Part shown: piece after piece, positions 34,918-46,080 of the stretch | How positions within the stretch are numbered: the first letter of the stretch is position 1 | How the letters are laid out: each line of letters begins with the position of its first letter | Assembly: GCA_038093975.1 (NCBI GenBank) | Contig: JBBPTG010000149.1 | Span: 1-61,408 of the forward strand | Reading direction: 5' to 3' | Length of the DNA: 61,408 nt | From: Chalciporus piperatus | Taxonomy: Eukaryota; Basidiomycota; Agaricomycetes; Boletales; Boletaceae | Notes under the pieces: model-generated | The model's input: only the letters and a program-made list of their open reading frames with translations | What the model was told of the DNA's origin: nothing | Database searches by the model: none | Translations under genes and position numbers: made by a program

Positions 34918-35265
34918 CAGCTCACCACTCCTCTGTCGAGCCAAACCATGGCACGCTGTTGGTGTTGGTGGAGCCTTCGGTGGTAGCCGGAGCATTTTTG
35001 GCACGTCCGGGGGTGCCGCCGTTGCCGCCGACTCGCCCCATCATTCCTCTGTCGAGCCAAACCATGGCACGTTGTTGGTATTGGTGGAGCTTTCGGTGGT
35101 AGCCGGAGCATCTTTGGCACGTCTGGGAGTGCCGCCGTTGCCGCCGACCTGTCCCACCATTCCTCTGTCGAGCCAAACCATGGCACGCTGTTGGTGGTGG
35201 TGGGGCATTTGGTGGTGGCCGGGGCATTTTCGGAGGGGCCCCCACCCCCACATCCAGGTATGTGC
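34918..35265. repeat. ~116-bp minisatellite, three units
   Basis: CCTCTGTCGAGCCAAACCATGG recurs at about 34930, 35046 and 35161. It is followed by CACG(C/T)TGTTGGT, GGTAGCCGGAGCAT and TTGGCACGTC(C/T)GGG. ORFs over this array on both strands are not genes. Confidence 0.85.
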
Positions 35266-35330
35266 AGGGGGTGTCTCATTTGTCCCTCGCGCATCCTTAC
35301 TTTTTCCAGAAACCCATCGGCCTTGAGGCA

Positions 35331-36623
35331 TGACGTTCCGCGGGTCCATCAAACGAAGATCCAGATTTCTTACGCTCGCGGTGCTGGCCGTGCACTCGTT
35401 CGCTGCAGATGGCATGACGATCTGCAAGGGTATGGGAGCTGGCAGGCAAAATACCCTGCGCCGAACCCTATACGCAGTGAGATATGGTCGCCTTTCGACC
35501 TCTTAGGGACCACGTGCTGATTCTAACGTTGTCCAGGTTTGGGCCAGGGGGGTGTTGTGCCGGACATGCTCACGGGCAGGAGGCCTCACAAACCGGGCAA
35601 GCGCGGCGTGTGCGCAGGGGGCTTGCCGGCTTTCACAAGGTCTGTTCCCACATTTCCATGGCCAGTTGTAGCCAACGTCGTCAGAGGCTCGAGGACGATG
35701 GTCTAACGGAGCGTGTTCAGGCAATTGAGGGAAAGGTGGCTGATCTGGAAAAATCGAATGCAACGTGAGCGCTATCGCTTCATATTCCGCAACTCTTCTC
35801 ACATGCATATCAGCGACAACAGCAGCACCGACGTTGGTGTGAGCAGACGGGTCGGGGCTTCCATAGCTGATCGTGTCAAAAAGCTGAACGACGCGGGCTG
35901 GGCTCTCTGTATGTCATGGCGTACGTCACGAGAATTTCCCGCCATGCCGTCCACCCTTGCCATCTCTGTCCCACCGAGATCTCCTGAATCCATACGCACC
36001 CATTGGCTGTCTCCGCTGTTCAACCCTCGTTCCGCCATCAAGCACCAGCTCAACGACCTCATCGCCGCGCGCTGTTGTATCACGGTCCAACCTCGGTCCT
36101 CCCTCGCCAACATCCTCAGAGTCGTCCTCATGCCCTGTCGCCCATAGCATGGTCGTTGATTTTACGCAGGCCTTTCCATCCATCGACGGGTTGAATGGGT
36201 TGGCTTCCACCCCCCCATCCATTCCATACCCCACAGGCAACAGCGTCAAAACCCACTGGTCATCAACACCCCACGCATGACGGAGTAAACGGGGCAGAGT
36301 GGTCAGCCATTCCCCTGTTTAAGCCGCCTTCCTCGTCGCCCGTTGATCTTGGACCACGACCTGCCGGTACGCTCGTTACACCCGCCATAAACGCTTTCAT
36401 CAGTCGTCCGGCGCCTCCAATGGCTACCTCCAAACCTTCCATAAACAGCCTCGCCTCTTCACCACTCTCTTCGCCGCTAGGGTCGGTGGTCAAGCCTGAC
36501 GTCGAACGTCGCCATGTTGTGTATTCCCCGGGGATTCCAATCCCAAACGATTCGGTTCTGGCGACAGGTCCACCACTGGTTTGGCCTCGCTCTAAATACG
36601 ACGCCGCCGCCACGTCCTCGTGA
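35331..36623 (+). CDS. Putative multi-exon gene: basic N-terminus, coiled coil, Ser/Pro-rich tail
   Basis: I do not recognise a family. ATG at 35331 opens FRGSIKRRSRFLTLAVLAVHS. After possible introns, an exon near 35685-35764 reads RLEDDGLTERVQAIEGKVADLE, a short coiled coil. A good GT/AG intron (35765-35812) joins it to DNSSTDVGVSRRVGASIADRV. After about 35920 the open frames become Ser/Pro-rich and shift between 35957, 36195 and 36600, which could be splicing of a disordered tail. Exon limits are not settled. The gene lies downstream of the TET/JBP-like gene in the same direction. It could also be a relic. Confidence 0.3.
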
Positions 36624-37270
36624 TGGTATGACTATCCTCGAGGCCTATTTCCCATCTGGCTGGTGTTGGTGTGACGTGTGGCGCATCACTCGATGCGTAA
36701 TGCATTGATGACTTGGAGTGTATGTACGGGCCGCATGATCTCACTGCCCCCCTCCTACCCCTGTGCGCCGTTTATATGCGATGTTTCACCCCCTTTCGGC
36801 TTTCTTTATGCATGCCACACCCAGATAGGCCATCGCCACGTCTCAGCTCAAACCCCATCAAACTCATTTATTCGCTGGGGTATATGCCATCTTGGTCGAA
36901 CCCGTCCCTCGATTTCCCACCTGCCCGCCTGCCATGGGTTCCATCCCTCTTCACCGTCTGTCCTCGCCTGCCTTGGGTATCCCCGCTCCCCTTTCAGCAA
37001 CCTGCAGCGCGATGGGCCCAAGTGCCCGGCACCTTCTTGATGCACACGACGCACGCTTACCATATTCCCTCGATCCACGTGAGTCGTCGCGGCTTCTTTT
37101 GGGTGTCAGGATGTGTCATTGCCGATGCAACCTATAATAAGACCCCATAACACCCCCCCTCCCCCTTGCTCTTTGCCCGGTCTTTGCCCTCTCCCCTCAG
37201 TCGGTATGTTGCCAACGCCTCCCACCGCTTCCCATCCGACTAACCCCGTACAGTCTCTGCTCTGCCTAGG
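36624..37270. other. Upstream region of the 37.3-kb gene
   Basis: No gene supported. C/T-rich on the plus strand towards 37150-37260, as expected for a basidiomycete promoter and 5' leader. Confidence 0.4.
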
Positions 37271-38084
37271 ATGTCCACGCACCTGCCGTCGCCCCCTGCC
37301 AGTGAATCACCCCCGCCATTGTTCCCCAACGATGCGCTGGGTGATAACCTGCCTGGGACCTCGTTTTATACGCACACCCCCCTTCTCCCAGGTCTACCAC
37401 AGCTCACCCTCGAGCATCAGCCCCTTGCATGCAGGGTTCTGGATTCCCTTCGTCGCTTTGGAAGGACCTGTACGGTCTGCTATTTCCTTGGCGAACGCCG
37501 TCTCATTCGTGTTATCCTGACCCATGGGCGAGGGGGGCTCTGGGAGGAACTCGACCCCCATGACTCCCAACCAGAGCGTTGCCCCTGGGGGCTCATCCAT
37601 CCCTCAACCTCCTTCACCAGCTTTTCATACGAGGTTTATACCTCTTTGCGACGCAGTAACTCCGGTGGTGGTGGATGGACCGTATGCGCCGTGTGTGGTG
37701 AGCCATGGGACCGTGTTACGGACGATCACGACGTCTGCACCTATGGGCGTGGACCATTCGCTCTGGCCTTCCTGCTCTGGGAGGATCAGCCAACTCGAGA
37801 TCGCGTCTTCTCGTATATATGCTCCCATACGCCGATCAACATTCCCAACCTCCAATCACGCGAGGAGTATGCAGAATGGCTGGGTTCCTCGATCTTTTCC
37901 CGCCCGAGCCTTAACCACCTCCACCTTGTCATTGTCGCCTACGACACTTTAAGAACCATCTTGGCCTTGACCCGGTAAGCTACTGCCATGCCTGCTCACC
38001 CTCCATTTTTGATCATTTTCCCATAGCCCCGAGCGCCCGCAGGGCGAGGACGTTGTTGTCTATGGCACCAAACGACTCCTCTAG
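37271..38084 (+). CDS. Free-standing helicase-type Cys-rich domain protein, copy 1
   Basis: Two exons (37271-37974, 38027-38084) give 253 aa. After a short Pro-rich N-terminus come CTVCYFLGERR, ERCPWGLIHPSTSF, a helical SLRR and WTVCAVCGEPW. FALAFLLWEDQPTRDRVFSY, EYAEWLGS and SLNHLHLVIVAY follow. A 52-bp intron splits an Arg codon, and the last exon encodes PERPQGEDVVVYGTKRLL. The same layout (CxxC-F-L-GE, CPW, CxxC, W/LG, hydrophobic end) is found in the last exon of the helicase gene at 17946-18665. The same intron and tail occur at 38.9 and 53.9 kb. Paired CxxC sites suggest zinc binding. The function is unknown. Confidence 0.7.
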
Positions 38085-38139
38085 TCGTTGGTCGTGCAGT
38101 ACCCGTACATGCATTTTATTCCATACATCCCTCAATCCT

Positions 38140-38600
38140 TTTATTCCGTACCGTTGAATGAATGCAGCCATTGTTCTCTGTGGTTTTGCTTTGGTCGCGT
38201 AGGAAATGCGAGGCACTTAATGTGCTTCACACTGCATCGAATTGGAACCTCACACCGACCGTTTTTGAAAAATACAACACCCCCCTTTTCTCCCACCAAC
38301 GTCCAGTAAAAACGGCCGCAGTAGCATTTCCTACCTTGGTCGCAGACGACCATGCGTTTGGCTTAAGGCAGGAGGAAGATTGCCTTTGGCATTTGTGTCC
38401 GGAGGCTAGCTGTCTGCCATGGGAGGTAAATTGCCCTGCAGGTCAAGTTTACTGCATTTGCTTCCCTCGGAGCAAATTGGGTCCGAGCCGACTCGTATGG
38501 CATATGCATGCGTCTTCCCCGTGCGATGTGCCACGCATGAGGCTTCGGGCTTACCTGCTAGAGCTAGGTGTTCAACACAGGACCTAATTCGACATCGGGT
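38140..38600 (+). other. Possible 5' zinc-finger exons of the 38.9-kb gene
   Basis: A plus frame reads AFGLRQEEDCLWHLCPEASCLPWE near 38350-38428. After a possible short intron it continues with SRLVWHMHASSPC and MRLRAYLLELG. The word CPxxxCxLPW plus a His cluster is like CPLCAFCELPWG of the zinc-finger genes near 19 kb. It may be the N-terminal part of the next gene or a separate relic; exon limits are unclear. Confidence 0.35.
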
Positions 38601-38921
38601 ATTCCTCCTTCACCGGTGGCAATAACCCTGACTGACGGTTTAATTGACATGCCGCAGTGTCGGCAAAACTTGCCAAGTTGCACCGAGGTACGTCTTCGTT
38701 CGGGCTCCATCCTCCCTGAACAGGTATATATCTCATCCCTTCCCTCTTATCTTTCGCCCATCCCTCAGGAACCTCCCACTTTCTTCTCCCGGTCCTGGTT
38801 GCAACTTAACACTCTGGACAACGCCTCATCCGTATCAAACCCCCAATTCGCCCTGGGTAATCTCACTAGTCATCCAACCCGCTGTATGTTTACATACATC
38901 CTCTACAGCATATATACCGGC

Positions 38922-39790
38922 ATGCCTTCAACGTCAGAACGAGGTTCCTCCCCTGGCTCCACCATATCCGCAGACGCATCCTCATCCGAGGGTTCGTCCT
39001 CGCCTAAATTGTCCCCCTCTCCATCGCCAAGCGTTGAACCGGAGCGCCATTGGTCCAGCCCCATCTTCCACCCTAATAATCCTGTTATCTTCCCCTCTGA
39101 TTCATTGCCCTCAATTCCCCTCAATGACGCCGAGGCCGCCGCCACCCTTGCGAGCTGGCTGTCTCGTATTGTGCGGTTTTGTGAGGCCTGTTACTTTCTC
39201 GCCGAATTTCGCCCGATTCTTGTCATCGAGATGTATCCAGGGGGCCGAAGGTGCGAGTGGGATGACCATCATTCAGGCGAGGCAGAGCGGTGTCCCTGGC
39301 GACTTCTCCACCCCAGCACCTCATATGACCACTTTCAATACCAGCTTTCCCGCTCCCTGCGTCGCATCCAATCACCACTCAGGAACTGGACTCTATGCAC
39401 CATTTGTGATGAGCTGTACTGGTGTCGGGCCGATCATGAGTATAATGCCCATGGCCCAAGCCTCTTTATGGTTGCCTTTTTGATCTGGGATGATCAAGTA
39501 ACCCGTCATAATGTCCTTTCATTCCTCGGTTTGCATACCACCATACCCATTCCCTCATTCGAGTCTATCGGCGAGTATGCAGTTTGGTTGGGTTCACCCG
39601 CCTGCCCACCCTGGTCCTCCCTCTGCTACCTTCACATCCTCATTCTAGCTTACCATGCTTTTCGAGAAGCTGGGTTGTTGCCACGGTATGTATTCAATCA
39701 CGTTTTTTTTCCATACACTTACAGAACCTCATCAGCCCTGTTCGACCAAGGGTCGGCGACGTTGTTGTTTACAGGAATTTACCATCTTGA
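38922..39790 (+). CDS. Free-standing helicase-type Cys-rich domain protein, copy 2
   Basis: Two exons (38922-39685, 39736-39790) from the Met in MPSTSERGSS. A Ser-rich linker is followed by FCEACYFLAEFRP, ERCPWRLLHPSTSYDHF, SRSLRRIQ and WTLCTICDELYW. VAFLIWDDQVTRHNVLSF, EYAVWLGS and LHILILAY complete the domain. The final intron again splits an Arg codon, and the last exon reads PVRPRVGDVVVYRNLPS, the same tail as copies 1 and 3. The open frame extends further upstream, and zinc-finger-like exons may precede it, so the true start may be earlier. It is more diverged than copies 1 and 3 are from each other. A block related to the 8.8-kb tandem repeat (CCAGGACGCCCG) follows at 39826-39912. Confidence 0.65.
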
Positions 39791-40214
39791 TCACACCAGA
39801 CCCCATGTTAGCAGTACACGTTGAATCAGTTTATTACACCTGTAGCTGGCACCTACACGCTGCTAACTAGCTGTGACAACAAGCACATGTGCGAGTCCAG
39901 GACGCCCGCAGCGCACGCACTGATCAGGAACAGTGTCAAAGCATACCAGCCTGCGCGTTGTTGTCGGAGTCGCGCCGTCGCGTCATAGTTGAGTCTAGTA
40001 CAGGGTCAGTCATGAAAGTCTACCACGATCGTGGCAAGCGGGCAGCCTGCATGCCCGGCGTGTCGCGTTGTAGCCGTGGTCAGTAGATGTGCTGGCTGTC
40101 GCATTTTCGTGATTACGCAGTTCTCGCCAATGCAAACGAAAACAAGAACTCACCGAAAGATCGACAGAGTGTGTCGCTCGAGGGAGAGGGAGGTAGGTCG
40201 AGCGACGGGAGTTA

Positions 40215-40476
40215 ATTATCTCATCCACCAGCTCTAGTAGGATGTCCACTCTAACGCATGCCCAGCACCTCCTTACCCCATACTACGGCAGCACGTAGCC
40301 ATCCAGAACATGTCACCCTGGTTCTACTTCAGATGATGCAATCACGGTTTGTCAATGCTTCGGTGTAAGTGTTGTCAGTCAGGCATCGTGGTCAGTGTTG
40401 TCAGTCAGGCTTTTCCATACAGTGGCCAGATAAACCTGCATTGTATTGGTGAAGCGTGGGGTGGGGGAGACTTATC
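40215..40476 (+). pseudogene. Internally deleted copy of the 3' part of the 19.8-kb gene
   Basis: At 40218-40260 the sequence matches the linker region of the zinc-finger gene (ATCCACCAGCTC(T/C)AGTAGGATGTCC; 20319-20355). It then jumps directly to CAGCACCTCCTTACCCCATACTACGGCAGCA, which matches the last codons at 21030-21058, and to the downstream sequence up to 21216. About 670 bp of the gene are missing between the two parts. The join falls near ATGC words present on both sides. Confidence 0.75.
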
Positions 40477-40485
40477 TACAACCAT

Positions 40486-43258
40486 CTAACCCCCCCTTTC
40501 TATGACCCCCTTGGCCTTGTCCTCCACCGTCTTTAGCAAACGCTCCGTTTTGGGCTTGAAGTGTCGCAAGCTACTTTTCCACTCGACCGCACTCCTGATG
40601 GTCCTTTCGTTTGATGAGGGGTTAGATTGCGTCACACTTCGTACGATTGCCTGGTATCTTTCCTCCGCAGAGTTTGACCAGACCCTTGTGTTGAGCCCCG
40701 AGGCTTCCCAGACGTTCGGAGAAGGGAAGAAGGATTTTTTAGCGGTCTGCTCGCCACGGCCTATGAAACATTTAGAGCAGCAATGGGTTTTTATGAGGCT
40801 AAAACGTACCGGTTCCAATGTAAAACGATCCGATCAGCAAGTCGATCTCCTCGTCGGAGATGGAGTCCTCTACCCAACATTCACTGTTTGGTCCAAGCCA
40901 CCGCACTCCATACCTCCCTGCGTCTGATGACGGTCCCTCCAGTAGATCCTCTGTGTGGACGAACTTGTGAACAATGCGGGCGAGAATCCCTCCTCGGAAC
41001 ACTGCTACGTTCAGGCGAGGCTGTTGCATCAGCAGCTCAACCACAGACAGGTAAGACGTATAGTCCTCTTTAGTGGGAGTGAAGCCTTCGCTCCGCATAC
41101 GCCGCCCAAAGAGAACCGGGGGGCTGCTTCGAGGAGGAAGCGGCTGGGCGAGACACGATTGCATAACATGCATGCAATAGCCCTCATTCGCGGCGTTTAA
41201 CACGACATCCTCCAAGGAGGGACCCCACTGTCCTCGGATGCAGTGCGTCACTGCGATCGGGGAGTCCAACACGAGGATCCAGCTACGTTGGTAGCGACGA
41301 TCCATCGGGATGACCCTGTATCCGGTCAACTCTTTGGTGGGGTTGCTAACTTGTGTGGCGCCGAATTTGGCGAAGCGGAAGTACCCCAGGCTTTGACGCA
41401 ACAGTGGGTCTGGGGCGTCGACATCGAGGTCCCAGTACGCAGGAGCGATCGTTTTCTCGCTTTGCAACACAGTGACGAGGTATTGTACTGCCTTTGTCGA
41501 ACCTTCATCAGCACCTCCATGTTTCTCCATGAGGACGGCGGCCACCTCTTTGAGTGTGAGCGCATTGATGGGCAGGCCAATCAGCCCCAATCTCAGATCA
41601 GAAGCGACCGCCGAAACGTTGAACCCGTACCGCATGTACAGCAGTTCGTCAAGGGCAGGCCCAACTCTCTCGGTCTCTTGGACGAACTGCCTTGCTGCGA
41701 ACTCTGTGCCCATTTCCATGTAGTTGAGCGGAAGTGGGGGTGGTGCAGGAGGAAGTCCGGAGATGATTTTGAGGGGATTGGCTGTATCCCCATCGTCGTG
41801 TGGGGGAGGAGCCCCATCGTCAGCGTGCGGTGGTTGGTAATCATCGAAATGCGTCGCGTATCGGTAGGGACCACTGGGGGGGAATGTAGGTCCGAAATCC
41901 TCCTCATCACCATCGTCGTGGGGTCGATCCAGCTCCTCTGCGCTCACAGCCCCTATTATCCCCTCGGGGTCGAACTCTGTGCACACATCCCATTCATCGG
42001 CGATCTCGCAGTAACGCCTTTGACCGTGCGATCTAGGCCTGTCGTTCTGGTCGCTCTCCCAGATCAGGCTCCATTCCCCTCGTATGATGGGTGTGCGTAC
42101 GCGCACTCCGTTGGTTTCCTTCCAATGGAATACCTTTGACTTCTTCTTAGGGTCAAGGTTGCGAACCAAGAGATCCTCCGCATTTCGTTTCCTGCTCTCC
42201 CAGCGCTGCAGCTCCTCTGGGCTCGCCTTCTTTTTCCTTTCCTCCCGTTTTTCCTCCCGCTTCTGGAAAAATGAAGCGAACGGGGAGGTGGTTGTGCCCA
42301 CCCCAGTTGAGCTACCGCTGTGGAAAGCGTCGTCACAGGGAGGATTTGGTCGTGTCGAGGGATTTGGGGGGGGGAAGATGGCGTAGTTTTTGCCCGAACG
42401 AATCTTCTCCTCATACAGGCGGCGAACAGCATGACCATCGGGCAACCATCGGCCAAGCAACTCATGCTCTCGCGGTAGCGGGTTGCCCCACAAGTACCAA
42501 TGATCCACCCCTGCCCAGGCCAGAGCAAGCTGTAGCTGAGCAGCCCATCCGTTGTTTTCGCCGTCGATGACGACTCCTATCCTTGGCCCCAACATCGCAT
42601 GCATATCCTCGAGATTTTCGACCGTGCAGTCGTCCAAGAGGGTCTTTGACTTAATGATGTCGCGCGGAGTTTCCCTACTAACGTTCGAGGCTGACGGATC
42701 CAACCTGTAGTGGAGGCTCCGCTCCGCTCTCAGAGAATAGAACATGGAAAACAAGCCAAGTAAAAGACCGAAAGCCTTTCTCGAGGACTTGATACGCGCC
42801 GTCGCCGTTCCGACCTTGACGTATTCCTTCGCGTATCCGAAACGTGCGGGATAGTCGAAAAACCCAACGAGCAAGGGGAATGCACAGTTCGATGACAACG
42901 CGCCAATTGCATGGGTGAGGGTGAGCTCCAACGATTTCCAAGAGTCCATGATCGACGGCTCTAATGCCCACTTCCCAACCGGTGTAAGGACCACCTTGTA
43001 ATGACCCAGTCGGCCGAGCAACGGACCAACGTAGCGCACCAGTTTGGGCACAAAAGCGATCTGCGGACAGGTGTTCAGGTTAAACCGCAGGTGGTACGTG
43101 TCTTCCAGATCCAGCTCGTGAGCTTGGTGCCGGAGGTCCTGCTGGGGCTGGGGCGGCATCCAGTTGGACACAGGAGACGTCAGACAAAACTTCTCCGTGA
43201 CGAAAAGATACTTGGGGGGCATTCGGTACCAGTCCCGTCCATTGATGACGTTCGACAT
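40486..43258 (-). CDS. Large agaricomycete protein of unknown function
   Basis: Two exons (43258-40810 and 40760-40486) give about 907 aa. The ATG at 43258 starts MSNVINGRDWYRMPPKYLF; a longer reading frame upstream looks like intron (CTGTAG just before). I see a globular N-terminal half with GPRIGVVIDGENNGWAAQL followed by LALAWAGVDHWYLWG. A Lys/Glu-rich helix (REEKREERKKKASPEELQRW) comes next, then an acidic Pro-rich linker (HDDGDEEDFGP) and a second globular part. The last exon is basic. I have a general impression that similar multi-copy proteins occur near transposon-like genes in agaricomycetes, but I know no domain name. It is divergent from the PIF1 gene, about 0.9 kb away. No break is seen, so a working gene is likely. 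Confidence 0.7.
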
Positions 43259-43376
43259 GTTTTCTACAGCCAAAATTAAAACATGAATGATCACTGACTT
43301 TGCATACGTACAAAAGGCGAGCTTCGAGGGTGATGGAGAGGATGGGTTTGGAAAACCGTTCAGCTGAACTCGTACG

Positions 43377-43641
43377 TCTACCCGAGAATCAGATAGAGGT
43401 TTAAGTTTCAGGGTAGCGGTTCGAGCTGTGTGGGCTGCGTGGGCTGATAAAGGTTAGGGCGAGAGAGAGCGTGCTCCCGTGTTTTGAGCAGGGAGGGGAG
43501 AACTCACCAGAGTTGATGACCGACACGTAGGTGACAGGTGGACGTGGGAAAACGTTGAGCGAAGCTGAAGGATCTACCCGAGAATCAGGTAGATACTTAG
43601 AGAACTCTGCTTTGTACGACCACCCGAGAATCAGGTGGTGG
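43377..43641. promoter_or_regulatory. Three CCCGAGAATCA hairpins with compensatory stems
   Basis: CCCGAGAATCA occurs at about 43380, 43576 and 43621. Copy 2 is flanked by ATCTACC...GGTAGAT, copy 3 by ACCACC...GGTGGT and copy 1 by TCTA...TAGA, so the stem changes on both sides while the loop is kept. They lie between the divergent unknown gene and the PIF1 gene. A role in expression is inferred only from position. Confidence 0.6.
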
Positions 43642-43854
43642 TTGGAGTTTGAGAAGGCTCGACGGCGCGTCACGTTAATTTAGGGTTAGCTGACATTACG
43701 AATGAGCCGGCGGCTGATGTTGCTGACAAAGATGGCTATGCCTCCTGACACAATCCAAATACCATAAGGGGTTGTTTGCGCGTATATTCGATCTGCATCT
43801 GCACATGAACTCATCAAGAACCTTCCAAGTCACGTTAAGGTAACTACTCTGCCT

Positions 43855-43987
43855 CGCAAACGTTTCACGTTTGCGACGCATCTGCATTTTATAGGGCTCG
43901 TCTTCACTGGAGACGTCCCTTCACCTCAAGGTCTCCTTCGTCCCGTCCCCTTCCACCCACTCCCCTCGCATACGTTTCACGTTTGCG
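43855..43987. promoter_or_regulatory. Two palindromes CGCAAACGT-TTC-ACGTTTGCG upstream of the PIF1 gene
   Basis: Perfect dyad at 43855-43875 (arms CGCAAACGT and ACGTTTGCG) and a copy with one mismatch at 43967-43987. Both are followed by ACGCAT. A third copy lies at 52645-52665, about 20 bp before the ATG at 52686. Shared upstream position suggests a cis-element, but it could be a small repeat. Confidence 0.55.
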
Positions 43988-44170
43988 ACGCATTACCCCC
44001 CACCGTTTATCAATATCTTATCCCCTTCGACCCTTGGTTATCCGTCCAATATGTGTGTGTACTCCTAAACGACCCAGCACGTGATGAAAATCAGTCGCGT
44101 CATCAGTCGCGCCAGTTCCGACTTCCGATCATGCATCTGCCCCTCGTGCCCCCATCACCCCCTTTCCACT

Positions 44171-46080
44171 ATGCCAGCTCAAAAGCGAAGCACCTCTGAC
44201 CAACCTGTCCCCAGTGCTCGCCGTTTCTTCTCGGCTGCTGTTGAAAAGCGGGAGGTTGACGTCAGCTCTCTAGATGAAGAGCAAAGGGCTGTGCTTGAGA
44301 TGGTCGTCAATGGGGAAAGTTTGCTGGTCACTGGCGGCGGAGGTTGGTTTATTCACCATGCTCCTGATCTCTATCTTACGTCCTTTGAGGATGCGGCAAG
44401 TCCTTTCTGCTGAGAGTCATGGTGGATGCCCTTCGGCAGAAGGTAGGATATGACTACATGGTCGCTGTCACAGCAACCACTGGGATGGCTGGAAGTAGGA
44501 TGGGCGGTATGTGATGCAATTCCATTCGCCTCTGACCTCCTGACGTCCTCCACTTCCAGGGCAAACGATTCACTCCTGGGCTGGACTGACCGGGTCAGAA
44601 AAGACTCTCAAGGCGGCGGTGAGTCGTGTTAAACGGAGCCCACAATGTGTAGCGCGATGGGTCGAGGCAAAAGTTCTTGTGTGTGACGAGGGTAAATCCC
44701 CTGAAGCTCTTAACGCCATAGCCGCACTGATGCACCCCCTCATGTCCAGTATCGATGCTCGAGGCAGACTATTTTGACCTATTGGAGGGTACCGCTCGGG
44801 AGATTCGTGGCAAAAACTTACCGTTTGGTGGTATCCAGGTAGGGGCGCTTTAACCATCCAGCTTTATCCCAACCCCCCCTAGATCGTTGCCTCGGGCGAT
44901 TTTTTACAGCTGCCCCCAATTTCTACCTCTGGTAAAGCAAAGTATGCCTTCCAAGCTCATACGTGGTCAACTGTCATTCGAAGACACATCTTGCTTAAAA
45001 CCATCTATCGACAAAGCGACCGAGGTAGCTGCCCCTTTTTTCACGAATTTGACGTCTACGCACATGCCTTCTTAGATTTTATCCACGCCCTTAATCGCTG
45101 CCGTATCGCCGATCTCGACGACCAGAGTGTTTCCCTGCTGTCCAGCCTTTCGCGTCCCATCCCCCAAGACTTCCTGCCCCAATACCAGCCCATCTACCTG
45201 TTCTCGACCCGCAACGAAATAAACCAATTCAACAAGGGCCAACTCTCCCTGATTAACTCCCAACTTGCCAAGTTCTGTTCGCGTGACTGGTTCCGCATCA
45301 AGACAGTCAAACACCTTCTCCAAACCTTACCTGTCGAGTCGACTGTTGAGCTCAAGGTCGGCGCCCAAGTCATGTTGCTTCGAAATCTCGACCGCGGGCT
45401 AACAAATGGAACCATCGGGGTCATCAAAGGGTTTTATTCGTCCCGGGATGTGACTGGTGGCCATGGTTTGCTGTTGAAGACTGGCTTTATACGCAATGTT
45501 GCCGTTACCAAGGAGGGTATCCCAGCCTCATATTCCTCCGCCGACAACGCCACTATCGCGCAATCCGACCGATCCATCCAACCAACCCCGTATCCTCTGG
45601 TGGAGTTTTACATGCCTAACAGCTCCGAGCACGTTTTGATCCTCCCCATGGAGTTTCAAGTTGATCTTGACGGTAGATGCGCCGTCAAACGCTTCCAGGT
45701 ATCTCTCGCGAACATGTTCCCGAAAAAAACGCCCCTTATCTCACATAGATTCCCCTGATGCTCGCGTGGGCGGTTACCGTTCACAAAAGCCAGGGTCACT
45801 CATTCAACAAGGTTGTTGTTGACCTCACCCGTACGTTTTCCAAAGGTAACCATTTTCCCCGATGCCCCGTATATGTCTGCAGCTGATGGCTGCCGTAGGT
45901 CAGGCCTATGTTGCCCTGTCTCGGGCATGCTCCATGACAGGTTTACAGGTAATAAACTTTTCCAGTGCAAAGGTGCTTTCCTCGCGAGCGATGGATCTAT
46001 ACATTGCTGATAGTCTTTTGCAGGTTACAGCTGAATCTGCGGCGTTGGATTGGTACAGGGACAGCTTCGGGGGGTTGTAG
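44171..46080 (+). CDS. PIF1-family DNA helicase
   Basis: PIF1 helicases are 5'-3' superfamily 1B enzymes acting on G4 DNA, telomeres and replication forks; basidiomycetes also carry many Helitron-related or stand-alone copies. Spliced motifs in order: SSLDEEQRAVLEMVVNGESLL; Walker A GGGCGKS, split by an intron (44343-44389); TATTGMAGSRMGG; TIHSWAGLT; CDE-VSMLEADYFD; IVASGDFLQLPP; KTIYRQSD; and VGAQVMLLRNLDRGLTNGTIG. LAWAVTVHKSQGHSFNKVVVDL and AYVALSRACSMTGLQV complete the set. About eight short introns are used; the one at 45025-45075 removes an open-frame stretch and restores YRQSDRDFIHAL. All core motifs are present, though Walker A has Cys where Thr is usual. I chose ATG 44171; an upstream ATG at 44081 is also open. 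It is too short for a Helitron protein and has no Rep part. Confidence 0.85.

Noticed and set aside
34802..35427. ORFs of 109-174 aa over the 34.9-kb repeat
   Set aside because: They mirror the ~116-bp tandem unit on both strands.
41243..42139. 298-aa plus-strand ORF
   Set aside because: Antisense to the better-supported 907-aa minus-strand gene.
44171..46080. Helitron transposon
   Set aside because: Only a PIF1-type helicase is present; no Rep/HUH domain, and no TC...CTRR ends that I could see.
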